DNA from: an uncultured Acidimicrobiia bacterium
GTDB lineage: Bacteria > Actinomycetota > Acidimicrobiia > Spongiisociales > Spongiisociaceae
Direction: 5' to 3'
DNA length: 6,503 nucleotides
Assembly (NCBI GenBank): GCA_937900165.1
Contig: CALCCX010000046.1
Location: 1-6,503 of the forward strand
Position numbers and translations under genes: made by a program. The notes beneath the pieces were generated by a model that did not search any database, was not told the DNA's origin, and saw nothing but the letters and a program-made list of their open reading frames with translations. Each line of letters opens with the position of its first letter. Positions within the stretch are counted from its first letter, which is position 1. Shown here in pieces: positions 1 through 6,337 of the stretch.

Positions 1-61
1 TTTAATGCTACGGCCACCACCGAGATCTACACTCTTCCCCTACCCGACGCTCTTCCGATCT
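1..61 (+). other. Illumina P5/Read-1 adapter (not genomic)
   Basis: Positions 4-61 match the 58-nt Illumina P5 plus Read-1 adapter along the full length with four substitutions, all to C (positions 8, 15, 37 and 44). The adapter ends with CTCTTCCGATCT at 50-61, so genomic sequence begins at 62. Any reading frame that crosses this part, including the minus-strand tail that reads RSEERRVGEE, is an adapter artefact. Confidence 0.97.
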
Positions 62-883
62 AAGGCCGGCCGAGGTCGATTCGCCATCGTCTCCTTCATC
101 CTTCGGGATCGCATACAGCCCTGGCCACAGACTCGACCGCTGGCAGCGTTCCAACCCGGCCAAACGGGTCTTCGAGATGCGGATCGTTCTGGTCCATCGG
201 CCCACATCTCCCCCAATGACTGGATACTGGCCGCACCTGGCCGGTCGATCGCATGAGTAACAATGCAGACCGGCCACCCGGCTACGTGGGCTGTCGCGAG
301 TCGCATCCCACCGCCTCGCCACTTCGACCAGCAGGCGCTCGGCGGCGTCAGGATCAGGCCTGGCGACGCTGACCCGGTCATCAGCCCCAAGTTGAACATC
401 GACCAGAACACGTTCTTCGCCCTCGCGGTAGAAAGCGCTCGCCTCCAGTTCGCTGGTCACCGTCCGGCCGGTCTTGATCCTCACTGCCTCCCACCCGTCG
501 TCCGTCTGGACATCGAGTTGCACGCCTACCGTTACCTTGGTGTTCGTCTCTTCATGAGTCCATCTACCGCCTTCTGGATCCAGGTCGACGGCCGTGACCA
601 CTGGGTGGTGGAGCCGTCGGTATGCAGCGAACAGCTCTATGAGAATTGAACGCTGGACAGCATCCCATGAACCGAACAGGCGGGCCTCGATGTCCGCCAC
701 GACCTGGCCCTCGAGGGAGGCCCCCCCTTGGTGCCAATCGACCACAGCCTCGTACACGGCCTTCCACCGATCGAGTTGCGAAGTGCCCATGGCGCTGCCA
801 GAGCCCCTGGCCGCCGGACAGATCTCACGAAGCTCGAGGTCCCGCAGCAAGATCCTTTCGGCAGGTTCATGTCCGTAAGTCAA
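62..883 (-). CDS. Cas4/AddB-like PD-(D/E)XK family protein with Fe-S cysteines, 3'-truncated
   Basis: This is the first 274 codons of a longer protein; the C-terminus is lost at the insert end. The TTG start at 883 is chosen because GAGG lies six bases upstream, a stop codon lies just before it in frame, and it keeps an N-terminal cysteine region (EICPAA, C22). What is seen: C22, then C208-x2-C211-x5-C217, the cysteine spacing of the 4Fe-4S cluster of Cas4/AddB nucleases. Between them is a RecB-like core with VGVQLD (D124) and VRIKTG (K137). The acidic residue expected two positions before the lysine is R135, so catalysis may be lost or the acid may be E132. Residues 235-260 (RISKTRLAGLERCQR..) look like the start of a second, unidentified module. 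By family knowledge such proteins bind or cut DNA ends; the specific role here is unknown. It lies downstream of ssrA, probably as a separate transcription unit. I am fairly sure it is a gene and moderately sure of the family. Confidence 0.7.
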
Positions 884-889
884 AACACA

Positions 890-893
890 CCTC
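890..893 (-). promoter_or_regulatory. Ribosome binding site deciding the TTG start of the nuclease-like gene
   Basis: GAGG on the minus strand is followed by six bases (884-889) and then TTG at 883-881. No ATG lies closer; the next in-frame ATG is about 30 codons inside and would remove the conserved N-terminal cysteine. The site lies between the hexamer repeat and the gene. Confidence 0.5.
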
Positions 894-910
894 GAGCAGG
901 GGCAGCCAGG

Positions 911-965
911 CTACAGCCACAGCCACAGCCACAGCCACAGCCACAGCCACAGCCGATTGTGCTGG
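911..965 (-). repeat. Hexamer repeat array with conserved 12-nt flank (copy 1)
   Basis: On the plus strand this is one CTACAG (911-916) followed by six perfect CCACAG units (917-952), then CGATTGTGCTGG at 954-965. Read along transcription it is CCAGCACAATCG followed by GCTGTG units. The same 12-nt flank and the same hexamer occur at 4846-4894. The array lies between the ssrA terminator and the start of the nuclease-like gene, so it forms most of that gene's upstream region. Function unknown. Confidence 0.85.
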
Positions 966-995
966 GACAGATGATGTTGGTGGCATCCGGGAGAA

Positions 996-1025
996 GACGG
1001 TTTGGCCCGCTAGGGCCAAACCGTC
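996..1025 (-). terminator. Hairpin terminator of ssrA
   Basis: A perfect 13-bp inverted repeat (GACGGTTTGGCCC at 996-1008, its complement at 1013-1025) encloses a 4-nt loop. It begins one base after the mature 3' end of tmRNA. On the minus strand it is followed by TTCTCCC, a poor U-tract, so termination may be incomplete or helped by Rho. The hairpin may also guide 3' processing of the precursor. Confidence 0.75.
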
Positions 1026-1026
1026 G

Positions 1027-1373
1027 TGGAGGTGCGGGGAGTCGAACCCCGGTCCGTCGAGATTTCAGCGTCGGCATCTCCGAGCGCAGCCGACAGTGAG
1101 CATTCGGGCCACCGAGACTCTGTCGGCAAGCGACTCAGGGCCCTAGTCGGAGTTGGTCTTTCGCCGCCGGTCCCGACATCCCGGCGGCGGCATCCTGCTA
1201 AGCGACGCCCAACACCAGGAGACAGGAAGCTCCTTGGGTGGACGAGCTGTCAATTAAGCAGCCAGTGCGAAGTTATCTTCGGCACTTATGTTTGTTCCGG
1301 TTTGTTGACGAGGCTCCGGACCCCGGCTCGCTTCCGGCGCTTCAACTCTCGACGTCGAAGCCAGTTCACCCCC
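1027..1373 (-). ncRNA. ssrA: Transfer-messenger RNA (tmRNA)
   Basis: tmRNA acts first as an alanine tRNA and then as an mRNA. It frees stalled ribosomes and tags the unfinished protein for proteolysis, working with SmpB, whose gene is just upstream. The 5' end GGGGGUG (1373-1367) pairs over 7 bp with CACCUCC (1034-1028), and the third pair is G-U, the alanine identity signal. The T arm CGGGG-UUCGACU-CCCCG is canonical. The 5' region has the typical GGCUUCGAC motif. An 8-bp long-range helix joins CGUCGAGA (1354-1347) to UCUCGACG (1062-1055). The encoded tag is AEDNFALAA at 1283-1254. The discriminator A is at 1027, followed by CGA rather than CCA, so the CCA end must be added after transcription. 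The 347-nt length is normal for a one-piece tmRNA. Identification is very secure; the ends are placed from the acceptor stem. Confidence 0.97.
1254..1283 (-). other. ssrA: tmRNA proteolysis tag reading frame (AEDNFALAA)
   Basis: The resume codon GCC follows AUAAGU, matching the usual resume context. The frame reads AEDNFALAA and ends at TAA (1256-1254). With the alanine carried by tmRNA itself, the tag added to proteins would be ten residues. The ALAA end is the degron recognised by ClpXP-type proteases. The resume position is inferred by analogy with the E. coli tmRNA. Confidence 0.9.
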
Positions 1374-1389
1374 ATGTGGGTATCAACCA

Positions 1390-1418
1390 ATTGTAGGGCC
1401 TCTCCCATTCCGAGACCA
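1390..1418 (-). promoter_or_regulatory. Candidate ssrA promoter
   Basis: TACAAT (1395-1390), five of six matches to the -10 consensus, lies 17 bases after TGGTCT (1418-1413), a weak -35. Transcription would start about 10 nt before the mature tmRNA 5' end, leaving a short leader for RNase P to remove. The site sits in the 63-nt gap between smpB and ssrA. Read-through from the smpB operon is an alternative. Confidence 0.35.
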
Positions 1419-1436
1419 GCAAATTTCCACAGGAAG

Positions 1437-1898
1437 TCAGTCGACCCTGCCTCGGCGGCTCTGCGCCCGCTCCATCTCGCGCTTTTCCTCACGGGCACGA
1501 ATCTTGTGACGTTTGTCGTACTGACGAGAACCCTTGCCGAGGCCGAGTTCGACCTTGGCGACTCCGCCCTTGAAGTACATCCTGATCGGCACCAGCGTCG
1601 AGCCCTGACTGGCGAGCTTGCCCGCGATCTTGGTGATCTCGTGACGGTGGAGCAGCAGCTTGCGCTCCCGTTCAGGCTCGTGGCCCCCGAGGCGGGCGTA
1701 GTTGTACGGCGCGATATGCACACCGATCAGGAACACTTCCCCGCCTCTTACGAACGCGTAACCATCACCGAGGTTGGCCTGGCCTGCCCTGAGGCTCTTG
1801 ACCTCGGATCCGCTCAGGACCATCCCTGCTTCGAAAGTGTCCTCGAAATCATAATCGAAGCGCGCCTTGCGATTGGTTGCGATGGCCTTGATAGTCAC
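1437..1898 (-). CDS. smpB: SsrA-binding protein SmpB
   Basis: SmpB binds the tRNA-like part of tmRNA and places it in the empty A site of stalled ribosomes for trans-translation. The 153-aa length is close to the family's usual 150-160. Seen: the N-terminal NRKAR motif (residues 9-13), GSEVKSLR (30-37), HIAPY (61-65), the ERERKLLLHRHE stretch (76-87), KVELGLGKG (115-123), DKR (128-130), and a strongly basic C-terminal tail (130-153) that in this family enters the mRNA channel. The start is GTG at 1898, the only start codon in frame near the conserved N-terminus; upstream in-frame sequence is just the overlapping end of the peptidase gene. It begins 7 nt after the peptidase stop and has no well-spaced Shine-Dalgarno, so translational coupling is likely. 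ssrA follows 63 nt downstream, giving protein and RNA partner together. Confidence 0.96.
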   Translation of the reverse strand: MTIKAIATNRKARFDYDFEDTFEAGMVLSGSEVKSLRAGQANLGDGYAFVRGGEVFLIGVHIAPYNYARLGGHEPERERKLLLHRHEITKIAGKLASQGSTLVPIRMYFKGGVAKVELGLGKGSRQYDKRHKIRAREEKREMERAQSRRGRVD

Positions 1899-1905
1899 GC
1901 CTCGG

Positions 1906-3135
1906 TCAACCGTTGAGATAGTTGGCCGGGTTGACGGGGTTGCCGTTTTCCCGCGTCTCGAAGTGAAGGTGTGCACCAGTCGAAAAGCCGGTGCTGCCAA
2001 CCCAGCCGACGACGTCGCCGGTCGAAACCGTCTGGCCCGCGGAGACATTGAGGCCGTTTTGGTGGGCATAGAAGGTGGTCAATCCCCCGCCGTGATCGAT
2101 GACCACTGCGTTCCCGTATCCTCCGAACCACCTGGCCAGGATCACCGTTCCTGCGCCTGCGGCACGGACCGGCGTTCCCGTCGGAGCGGCTATGTCCATG
2201 CCGGTGTGCAGCTTGACCACTCCGGTTATCGGATGAACCCGATTGCCGAACGGTGAGGTCAAACGACCGTTGACCGGCCACGAAAGGACACCAGGGTTGG
2301 TGCCGCCGGTGCTCTGCCTGGCGTCGATCTCCGCCTTGAGGGCGGCACTGTCCGCTGCCAGGGCGACCATCTCGTTGTCCCAGGCGGCAATGTCTAGGTT
2401 GATCGCTGCGATCAGATCTTGCTGTTTGTCCAGCTCTGCGTCCACCTCTACGTGGAGAACATCGAGCGCCGCCTGGTCCTCTTCCACTTCCAGTCGATCT
2501 CTGTCGAGGGCAGCAAGGACCTCTTCTTGGAGGGCCTGTTCTTCAGCCAACAATTCTGCCTGCCTGATTTCCTGAATTTCCAATAGTTCGAGAGACCTGA
2601 GCAGAGCCTCGGTATCGACGAGAAGGTTTTCGGCGTATTCGAATCCCACCTGGAAGTCGGCCGATCCGTCAACCGCGAACACCGCGCCGCCCAATCCATA
2701 GACACCACTGATGTACATGTCTACCGCACGATCCTGCACCGTGCTCCGGGTGTCTCGTTTCTCCAGCTGGGTCGCCGCCAGTTCTGTTGAGAGAATCTCG
2801 ATTGTCCTGCCTGTCTCGGCGATCACTTCCTCTTGGAGAGCGATATCGGATGCGATCCTGTCGATTTCTGCCTGGGCGGCGTTCAGTTCCGCCCGCAGCA
2901 CGTCCATGCGGGCTTGAGTTTCGGAAAGTTGGCCGGCGTACACCGAACGACTGTGCTCTGCCGCGTCGATCTGCGCCAACAGATCTCTGATCTCACGATC
3001 ATTGACCTCGATCTGATCTTGTTCAGAAGCCTGGGCACCGGCCGGGAGGCCCTGATCAAGAAACCCGATCAGCAGAAACAGCCCAGCGGCAACGATGGCG
3101 ACTACCCCCGCCTTGCGAGTCCCTCTAAGCGTCAT
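1906..3135 (-). CDS. Secreted coiled-coil M23 (LytM-type) peptidase, EnvC/PcsB-like FtsEX partner
   Basis: This is a probable murein hydrolase, or hydrolase activator, controlled by FtsEX during cell separation. It has a basic N-terminus and one hydrophobic segment (about residues 10-27) acting as signal peptide or anchor, two long coiled-coil regions (about 38-130 and 178-272) rich in A, E, L and Q, and a C-terminal M23 domain (about 285-409). The zinc-binding motifs are intact: HTGMD (H310, D314) and HLH (H389, H391), plus YAH (H358). E. coli EnvC has a degenerate site and only activates amidases; this protein could cleave peptidoglycan itself. The ATG at 3135 is preferred because GAAGG lies ten bases upstream. 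A TTG at 3144 overlapping the ftsX stop (TTGA) would add three residues, but the Shine-Dalgarno would then be only one base away. Translation is coupled to ftsX, and smpB follows at once. Whether it is an endopeptidase is inferred. Confidence 0.9.
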   Translation of the reverse strand: MTLRGTRKAGVVAIVAAGLFLLIGFLDQGLPAGAQASEQDQIEVNDREIRDLLAQIDAAEHSRSVYAGQLSETQARMDVLRAELNAAQAEIDRIASDIALQEEVIAETGRTIEILSTELAATQLEKRDTRSTVQDRAVDMYISGVYGLGGAVFAVDGSADFQVGFEYAENLLVDTEALLRSLELLEIQEIRQAELLAEEQALQEEVLAALDRDRLEVEEDQAALDVLHVEVDAELDKQQDLIAAINLDIAAWDNEMVALAADSAALKAEIDARQSTGGTNPGVLSWPVNGRLTSPFGNRVHPITGVVKLHTGMDIAAPTGTPVRAAGAGTVILARWFGGYGNAVVIDHGGGLTTFYAHQNGLNVSAGQTVSTGDVVGWVGSTGFSTGAHLHFETRENGNPVNPANYLNG

Positions 3136-3140
3136 CGCAA

Positions 3141-4013
3141 TCAAACCTTCAGGAACCGTCTCAGGCCCAACGAGCTACCGATGAACCCAGCGAAGCCGCC
3201 GAATAGGAAGATTGCAACACTCCATCTGAGGAGAAAATCTCCTGAGACCTGCAAGCGGATGAAAAAATCTGTAGAAGTCCCTGACAAGATGTAGTGCCCG
3301 AACAAGACCGCCCCAACGGCCAAGGCGCCACCTATCAATCCTTCGATGATGCCCTCGAGGATGAACGGAATCCGGATGAACCAGTTTCCGGCCCCCACCA
3401 GCTTCATGATTCCGACCTCCTCCCTCCGAGCATAAATCGCCATGCGGATAGTGTTGGCGATGAGCACCACGGCGGAGGTGGTCAGCAGTACCACGAGGCC
3501 GATCCCGATCGCGGATAATGCTCTGGTCACTGAAAGCAGTCGTTCGATTGCCTCGACCTGCACATCGATCTTGCGCACGACCGGCTCGCCGACCAGTCGG
3601 AATTGCACGCTCTCGTATAAGTCGACATCCGTCAACTCGATCCGGATCGAGGCGGGAAGAACGTTCGGATCAACCTCGTCGAGTATGGCCGGGTTGTCCG
3701 CAAACATTTCTTGGAACTCTTGATACGCCTGCGCCTTGTTGAAATAGTCAGCAGACTTGACCTCGTCGTACGCCAAAATCTGACCCAAAAGATCCGTATG
3801 GGCGATGGGGCCGAGGTCATCTTGGAGCCACACGATGATGTGGTTGCCCTGTTGCCATCTGATCGTGTTGAGATTCACCAGTTCGTTGAACACCAGCGCA
3901 CTGAACGCCAGCGCCAGTGATATGAACACTGCAAGAATCGCTGCACTCACAACGAGGACGTTACGACGAAAGCTGGTCAACGCTTCGCCGAAAAGATACC
4001 AGAGCCGAGTCAT
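3141..4013 (-). CDS. ftsX: Cell division protein FtsX (ABC-type membrane subunit)
   Basis: FtsX is the membrane partner of FtsE. The complex does not transport a substrate but passes ATP-driven shape changes across the membrane to peptidoglycan hydrolases at the septum. The 290-aa protein has four membrane segments (about residues 19-42, 166-188, 217-240 and 262-283). A large extracellular loop (about 43-165) is the part that in this family binds the coiled-coil hydrolase partner. The cytoplasmic stretch [15 protein letters not shown] (194-208) between TM2 and TM3 is the classic FtsX coupling region. The ATG overlaps the ftsE stop (ATGA at 4013-4010), with GAAGGG five bases upstream inside the end of ftsE. 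The M23 peptidase gene follows with its start within a few bases of the ftsX stop, supporting a working FtsE-FtsX-hydrolase unit. Confidence 0.96.
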   Translation of the reverse strand: MTRLWYLFGEALTSFRRNVLVVSAAILAVFISLALAFSALVFNELVNLNTIRWQQGNHIIVWLQDDLGPIAHTDLLGQILAYDEVKSADYFNKAQAYQEFQEMFADNPAILDEVDPNVLPASIRIELTDVDLYESVQFRLVGEPVVRKIDVQVEAIERLLSVTRALSAIGIGLVVLLTTSAVVLIANTIRMAIYARREEVGIMKLVGAGNWFIRIPFILEGIIEGLIGGALAVGAVLFGHYILSGTSTDFFIRLQVSGDFLLRWSVAIFLFGGFAGFIGSSLGLRRFLKV

Positions 4014-4720
4014 GCCTTCCCTTCAATGGTCGAGTCGAGGTTGCCCTCGTAGCCGCTCTCCCGTTGATCGCGAACGACACGCCCTCGATCGAGCTGGACG
4101 ACCCGGCGCTGCATTGCATCGACAATTGCGTGATCGTGGGTGGCCATCATGACCGTGGTCCCGGTTCGGTTGATCCTGTCCAGCAAGCGCATGATCCCTA
4201 CCGATGTCGCGGGATCGAGATTTCCGGTCGGCTCGTCTGCCAGAAGGATTGGTGGTCGATTGACGAACGCTCTGGCGATTGATACACGCTGCTGCTCACC
4301 ACCAGACAGCTGGTGCGGGTATCGATCCGCCTTGGTGGACAATCCGACCAATTCGAGCACCTGCTGAACTTGGCGTCTCGCTACGGCTCTCGGTCGGCCG
4401 ATCACCTCGAGCGCAAACGCGACGTTTTCACCGACTGTCTTGGACGGCAAGAGCTTGAAATCCTGAAATACGGTTCCAACCGAGCGGCGCAGGTACGGTA
4501 TCTTCCAGTTGGGGAGGGTGGAAATATCTTTGCCTGCGACCCAGATCACACCCTTGGTCAGGCGTTCTTCTCGCAGACACAGGCGGATCAGGGTCGACTT
4601 ACCCGATCCAGAGGGTCCGACCAGAAACACAAAGGCACCTTTGCGAATGTCGAGATCGACGTCGCGGGCCGCGACGATGCCACCGTCATAGACCTTGGTG
4701 ACGCCTTCGAGTCGGATCAT
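4010..4720 (-). CDS. ftsE: Cell division ATP-binding protein FtsE
   Basis: This is the cytoplasmic ATPase of the FtsEX complex, which powers control of septal cell-wall hydrolysis. The 236-aa protein carries all ABC motifs in order: Walker [10 protein letters not shown] (35-43), Q-loop VFQDFKLLP with Q86, signature LSGGEQQR (138-145), Walker B ILLADE (158-163) with the catalytic E163, and H-loop ATHD (H195). The start [11 protein letters not shown] is typical of FtsE. The ATG at 4720 is preferred over an upstream in-frame start at 4792, because the extra 24 residues do not resemble the family and AGAGG lies ten bases before 4720. The C-terminal tail (about 218-236) is slightly longer than in E. 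coli FtsE (222 aa). It is the first gene of the ftsE-ftsX-M23 operon, after a 497-nt spacer from prfB. Confidence 0.96.
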   Translation of the reverse strand: MIRLEGVTKVYDGGIVAARDVDLDIRKGAFVFLVGPSGSGKSTLIRLCLREERLTKGVIWVAGKDISTLPNWKIPYLRRSVGTVFQDFKLLPSKTVGENVAFALEVIGRPRAVARRQVQQVLELVGLSTKADRYPHQLSGGEQQRVSIARAFVNRPPILLADEPTGNLDPATSVGIMRLLDRINRTGTTVMMATHDHAIVDAMQRRVVQLDRGRVVRDQRESGYEGNLDSTIEGKA

Positions 4721-4813
4721 GTTTCGATGGCCTCTTTGAAGTGTTGGGAATTTCGTCGGTTCGAACCGAGCCGAGAGGCGCACGCCTTCCACCGACCCGA
4801 TCCACCGTCAGGC

Positions 4814-4842
4814 AGGATACTTTGACCGTGCCCACTACCCAA
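4814..4842 (-). promoter_or_regulatory. Weak candidate promoter for the ftsE operon
   Basis: TATCCT (4819-4814), four of six matches to the -10 consensus, lies 17 bases after TTGGGT (4842-4837), only three of six matches to the -35. It would start transcription about 90 nt before ftsE. It lies directly downstream of the hexamer repeat at 4846-4894, so repeat length could affect upstream activator spacing. The match is weak. Confidence 0.25.
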
Positions 4843-4845
4843 AGA

Positions 4846-4894
4846 CCACAGCCACAGCCACAGCTACAGCTACAGCTACAAACGATTGTGCTGG
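4846..4894 (-). repeat. Hexamer repeat array with conserved 12-nt flank (copy 2)
   Basis: On the plus strand it is three CCACAG units, two CTACAG units and one CTACAA (4846-4881), then CGATTGTGCTGG at 4883-4894. The flank is identical to that of copy 1 (954-965), and the orientation relative to the downstream gene is the same. The mix of C and T variants shows that the units have drifted here more than in copy 1. Confidence 0.85.
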
Positions 4895-5217
4895 TGCAGG
4901 TGGACGCACAACTCCCATGCTGCGACGGAAGGGGCAACAACATCTCCTCCCCCGTCCTGCGACGAAGGAGCTGGACATCTGGGGAGGTGGCGTCGAGTCA
5001 TTTTTCGACGCCGGAGGGGGCGGTTCCGACCATGAGAACTTGCTCTGAAGTCGACCCCTCTGCCCGCATACTTGCCCGGGTTCGGCACCCCCCTCCGGCG
5101 CCAAGGCGCCTCGTCCCTCCAACCACCTCGACTCCGTCGAGGCGGGGGGGACAGATGTGGTTGCCATGAGAACCTGCCGAGCGGAGCCTGGCTGTGGCTG
5201 GAGCCGTGGCTGTCGCT
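4895..5217. repeat. Structured non-coding spacer between prfB and ftsE
   Basis: I find no credible gene in this stretch. It is dense in inverted repeats: GGCGTCGA/TCGACGCC (4989-4996 and 5005-5012); CGCCGGAGGGGG and its complement (5009-5020 and 5089-5100); GGCGCC twice (5097-5102 and 5105-5110); CAACCAC/GTGGTTG (5120-5126 and 5157-5163) enclosing CCTCGAC-TCC-GTCGAGG (5126-5142). A direct repeat of about 14 bases, CCATGAGAAC(T/C)TGC, flanks the core (5030-5043 and 5164-5177). It may be a dispersed intergenic repeat or a remnant of a small non-autonomous element. A structured RNA or the prfB 3' terminator is also possible, although no hairpin here is followed by a T-run on the minus strand. 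Confidence 0.6.
5188..5216 (+). repeat. Degenerate GGCTGTGG repeat, inverted relative to copies 1 and 2
   Basis: On the plus strand this reads CTGGCTGTGGCTG (5188-5200), then GAGCC and GTGGCTGTCGC. This is the complement of the CCACAGCC unit found in the arrays at 917-952 and 4846-4863. It starts immediately after the prfB stop codon and closes the prfB-ftsE spacer in the opposite orientation to copy 2. It lacks the CGATTGTGCTGG flank. Confidence 0.5.
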
Positions 5218-6337
5218 TCAGTTGTCCGCGCGCTCTTGGTTCGCGCGGCGCCATTGCAGGTAGGACTCTGAGAATTGGGCCAGCGCTCCGTCGAGTACGC
5301 CCTGGACGTTGCCCACTTCTAGGCCGGTGCGGAGGTCCTTGGCCATTTGGTATGGCTGGAGCACGTAAGAACGGATCTGGCGCCCCCATGCGGCTTCATT
5401 CTGCTCGCCCCTGATCGAATCGAGTTCGTTCTGTCTTTCTTGTCGAGCCAGATCGGCCAGGCGGGCCTTGAGCATCACCATTGCTTTGGCGCGGTTCTGA
5501 ATCTGGCTGCGTTCTGCCTGACATTCGACAACCGTGTTGGTGGGAATATGAGTGATGCGTACTGCCGAGTCCGTTGTGTTGACGTGCTGACCACCGGCCC
5601 CTTGCGAACGGAAGGTGTCGATCCGCAAATCATCTGAGATGACCTCGATCTCTTCATCCTCGACTTGAGGGATGACGTCGACAGCTGCGAATGACGTGTG
5701 GCGGCGAGAGTTCGAATCGAACGGGCTGATCCGAACCAGTCGGTGCACGCCCCGTTCGCCTTCGAACGTTCCGTATGCGTAGTCACCTTCGATGGTCATG
5801 GTGACCGATTTGATCCCCGCTTCTTCGCCCTCCGAGTACTGATCGACTTCGAAACTGAAACCGTTCGTTTCCATGAAACGGGTATACATGCGCAGCATCA
5901 TTTCGGTCCAGTCCTGGGCGTCGACTCCCCCGGCGCCCGCGTGGATGCTGACGATGGCCGTATGGTCGTCGTATTCGCCGAAGTAGAGGGATTCGACCTC
6001 CAGGGTGGCCAGTTCGGCTTCGGTTGAAACGAGCTCATCGACAACTTCGGACCGGGCCGCGGTGTCCGTTTCCTCGTCGGCCATCTCGAGGAGCAACTCG
6101 GAGTCGTCCAGAGATGTGGACAGTCGGTCGACCTTGCCAATGATGCGTTCGAAGCGGGCCAGGGTCCTGGTGACTTTGGTGGCGTTGTCGGGATCTTCCC
6201 AGAGATCAGGGGCGGCGGCCCTTTCTCTCAGTTTCTCGAGTTCGGCGGCTTTGGCTTCGACGTCAAAGGAACCTCCTGGCATCGGACAGGCGGGTGCGGA
6301 GATCCGCGATCACCAATTTTGGGTCGTCGACATTCAT
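5218..6337 (-). CDS. prfB: Peptide chain release factor 2 (RF2), expressed by programmed +1 frameshift
   Basis: RF2 reads UGA and UAA stop codons and releases the finished protein from the ribosome. Translation starts at ATG 6337 (AAGG five bases upstream), runs 24 codons to CTT (6268-6266), skips T6265 and continues from GAC at 6264 to the TGA at 5220-5218, giving 372 aa (E. coli RF2 has 365). Seen: the stop-reading tripeptide SPF (204-206), which marks RF2 rather than RF1, and GAGGQHVN with the catalytic GGQ (248-250). The N-terminal domain is helical and charged (about 1-110). An ATG at 6282 opens the second frame but would remove the normal RF2 N-terminus, so it is not the real start. Expression should be self-regulated: when RF2 is low the ribosome pauses at UGA and shifts. 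The gene precedes the ftsE operon, separated by a long spacer. Confidence 0.96.
6262..6277 (-). promoter_or_regulatory. prfB: Programmed +1 frameshift site of prfB
   Basis: The site reads AGG AGG TTC CTT TGA C. The internal Shine-Dalgarno AGGAGG (6277-6272) is three bases before the slippery codon CTT (6268-6266), which is followed by the in-frame stop TGA (6265-6263) and C. The order and spacing equal those of E. coli prfB (AGGGGG-TAT-CTT-TGA-C). Frame 0 ends in ..ARRFL, and frame +1 continues DVEAKAAELEKL.., giving a seamless RF2 N-terminus. Confidence 0.95.

Noticed and set aside
263..649. Plus-strand open frame of 128 codons
   Set aside because: It is antisense to the nuclease-like gene, whose cysteine and KTG motifs make the minus strand the coding one.
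911..952. CRISPR-like array
   Set aside because: The units are 6 bp in tandem with no spacers; it is a simple repeat.
1026..1916. Long plus-strand open frame of 296 codons
   Set aside because: It is antisense to ssrA and smpB, both certain, and its translation shows no family features.
4721..4792. Upstream extension of FtsE by 24 residues
   Set aside because: The extension does not resemble FtsE, and the ATG at 4720 has a Shine-Dalgarno and the family-typical MIRLEGV start.
4835..5389. Minus-strand open frame of 184 codons across the prfB-ftsE spacer
   Set aside because: It overlaps the 3' end of prfB in another frame, and its product is low-complexity translation of the repeats (AVAVAVAV at the end).
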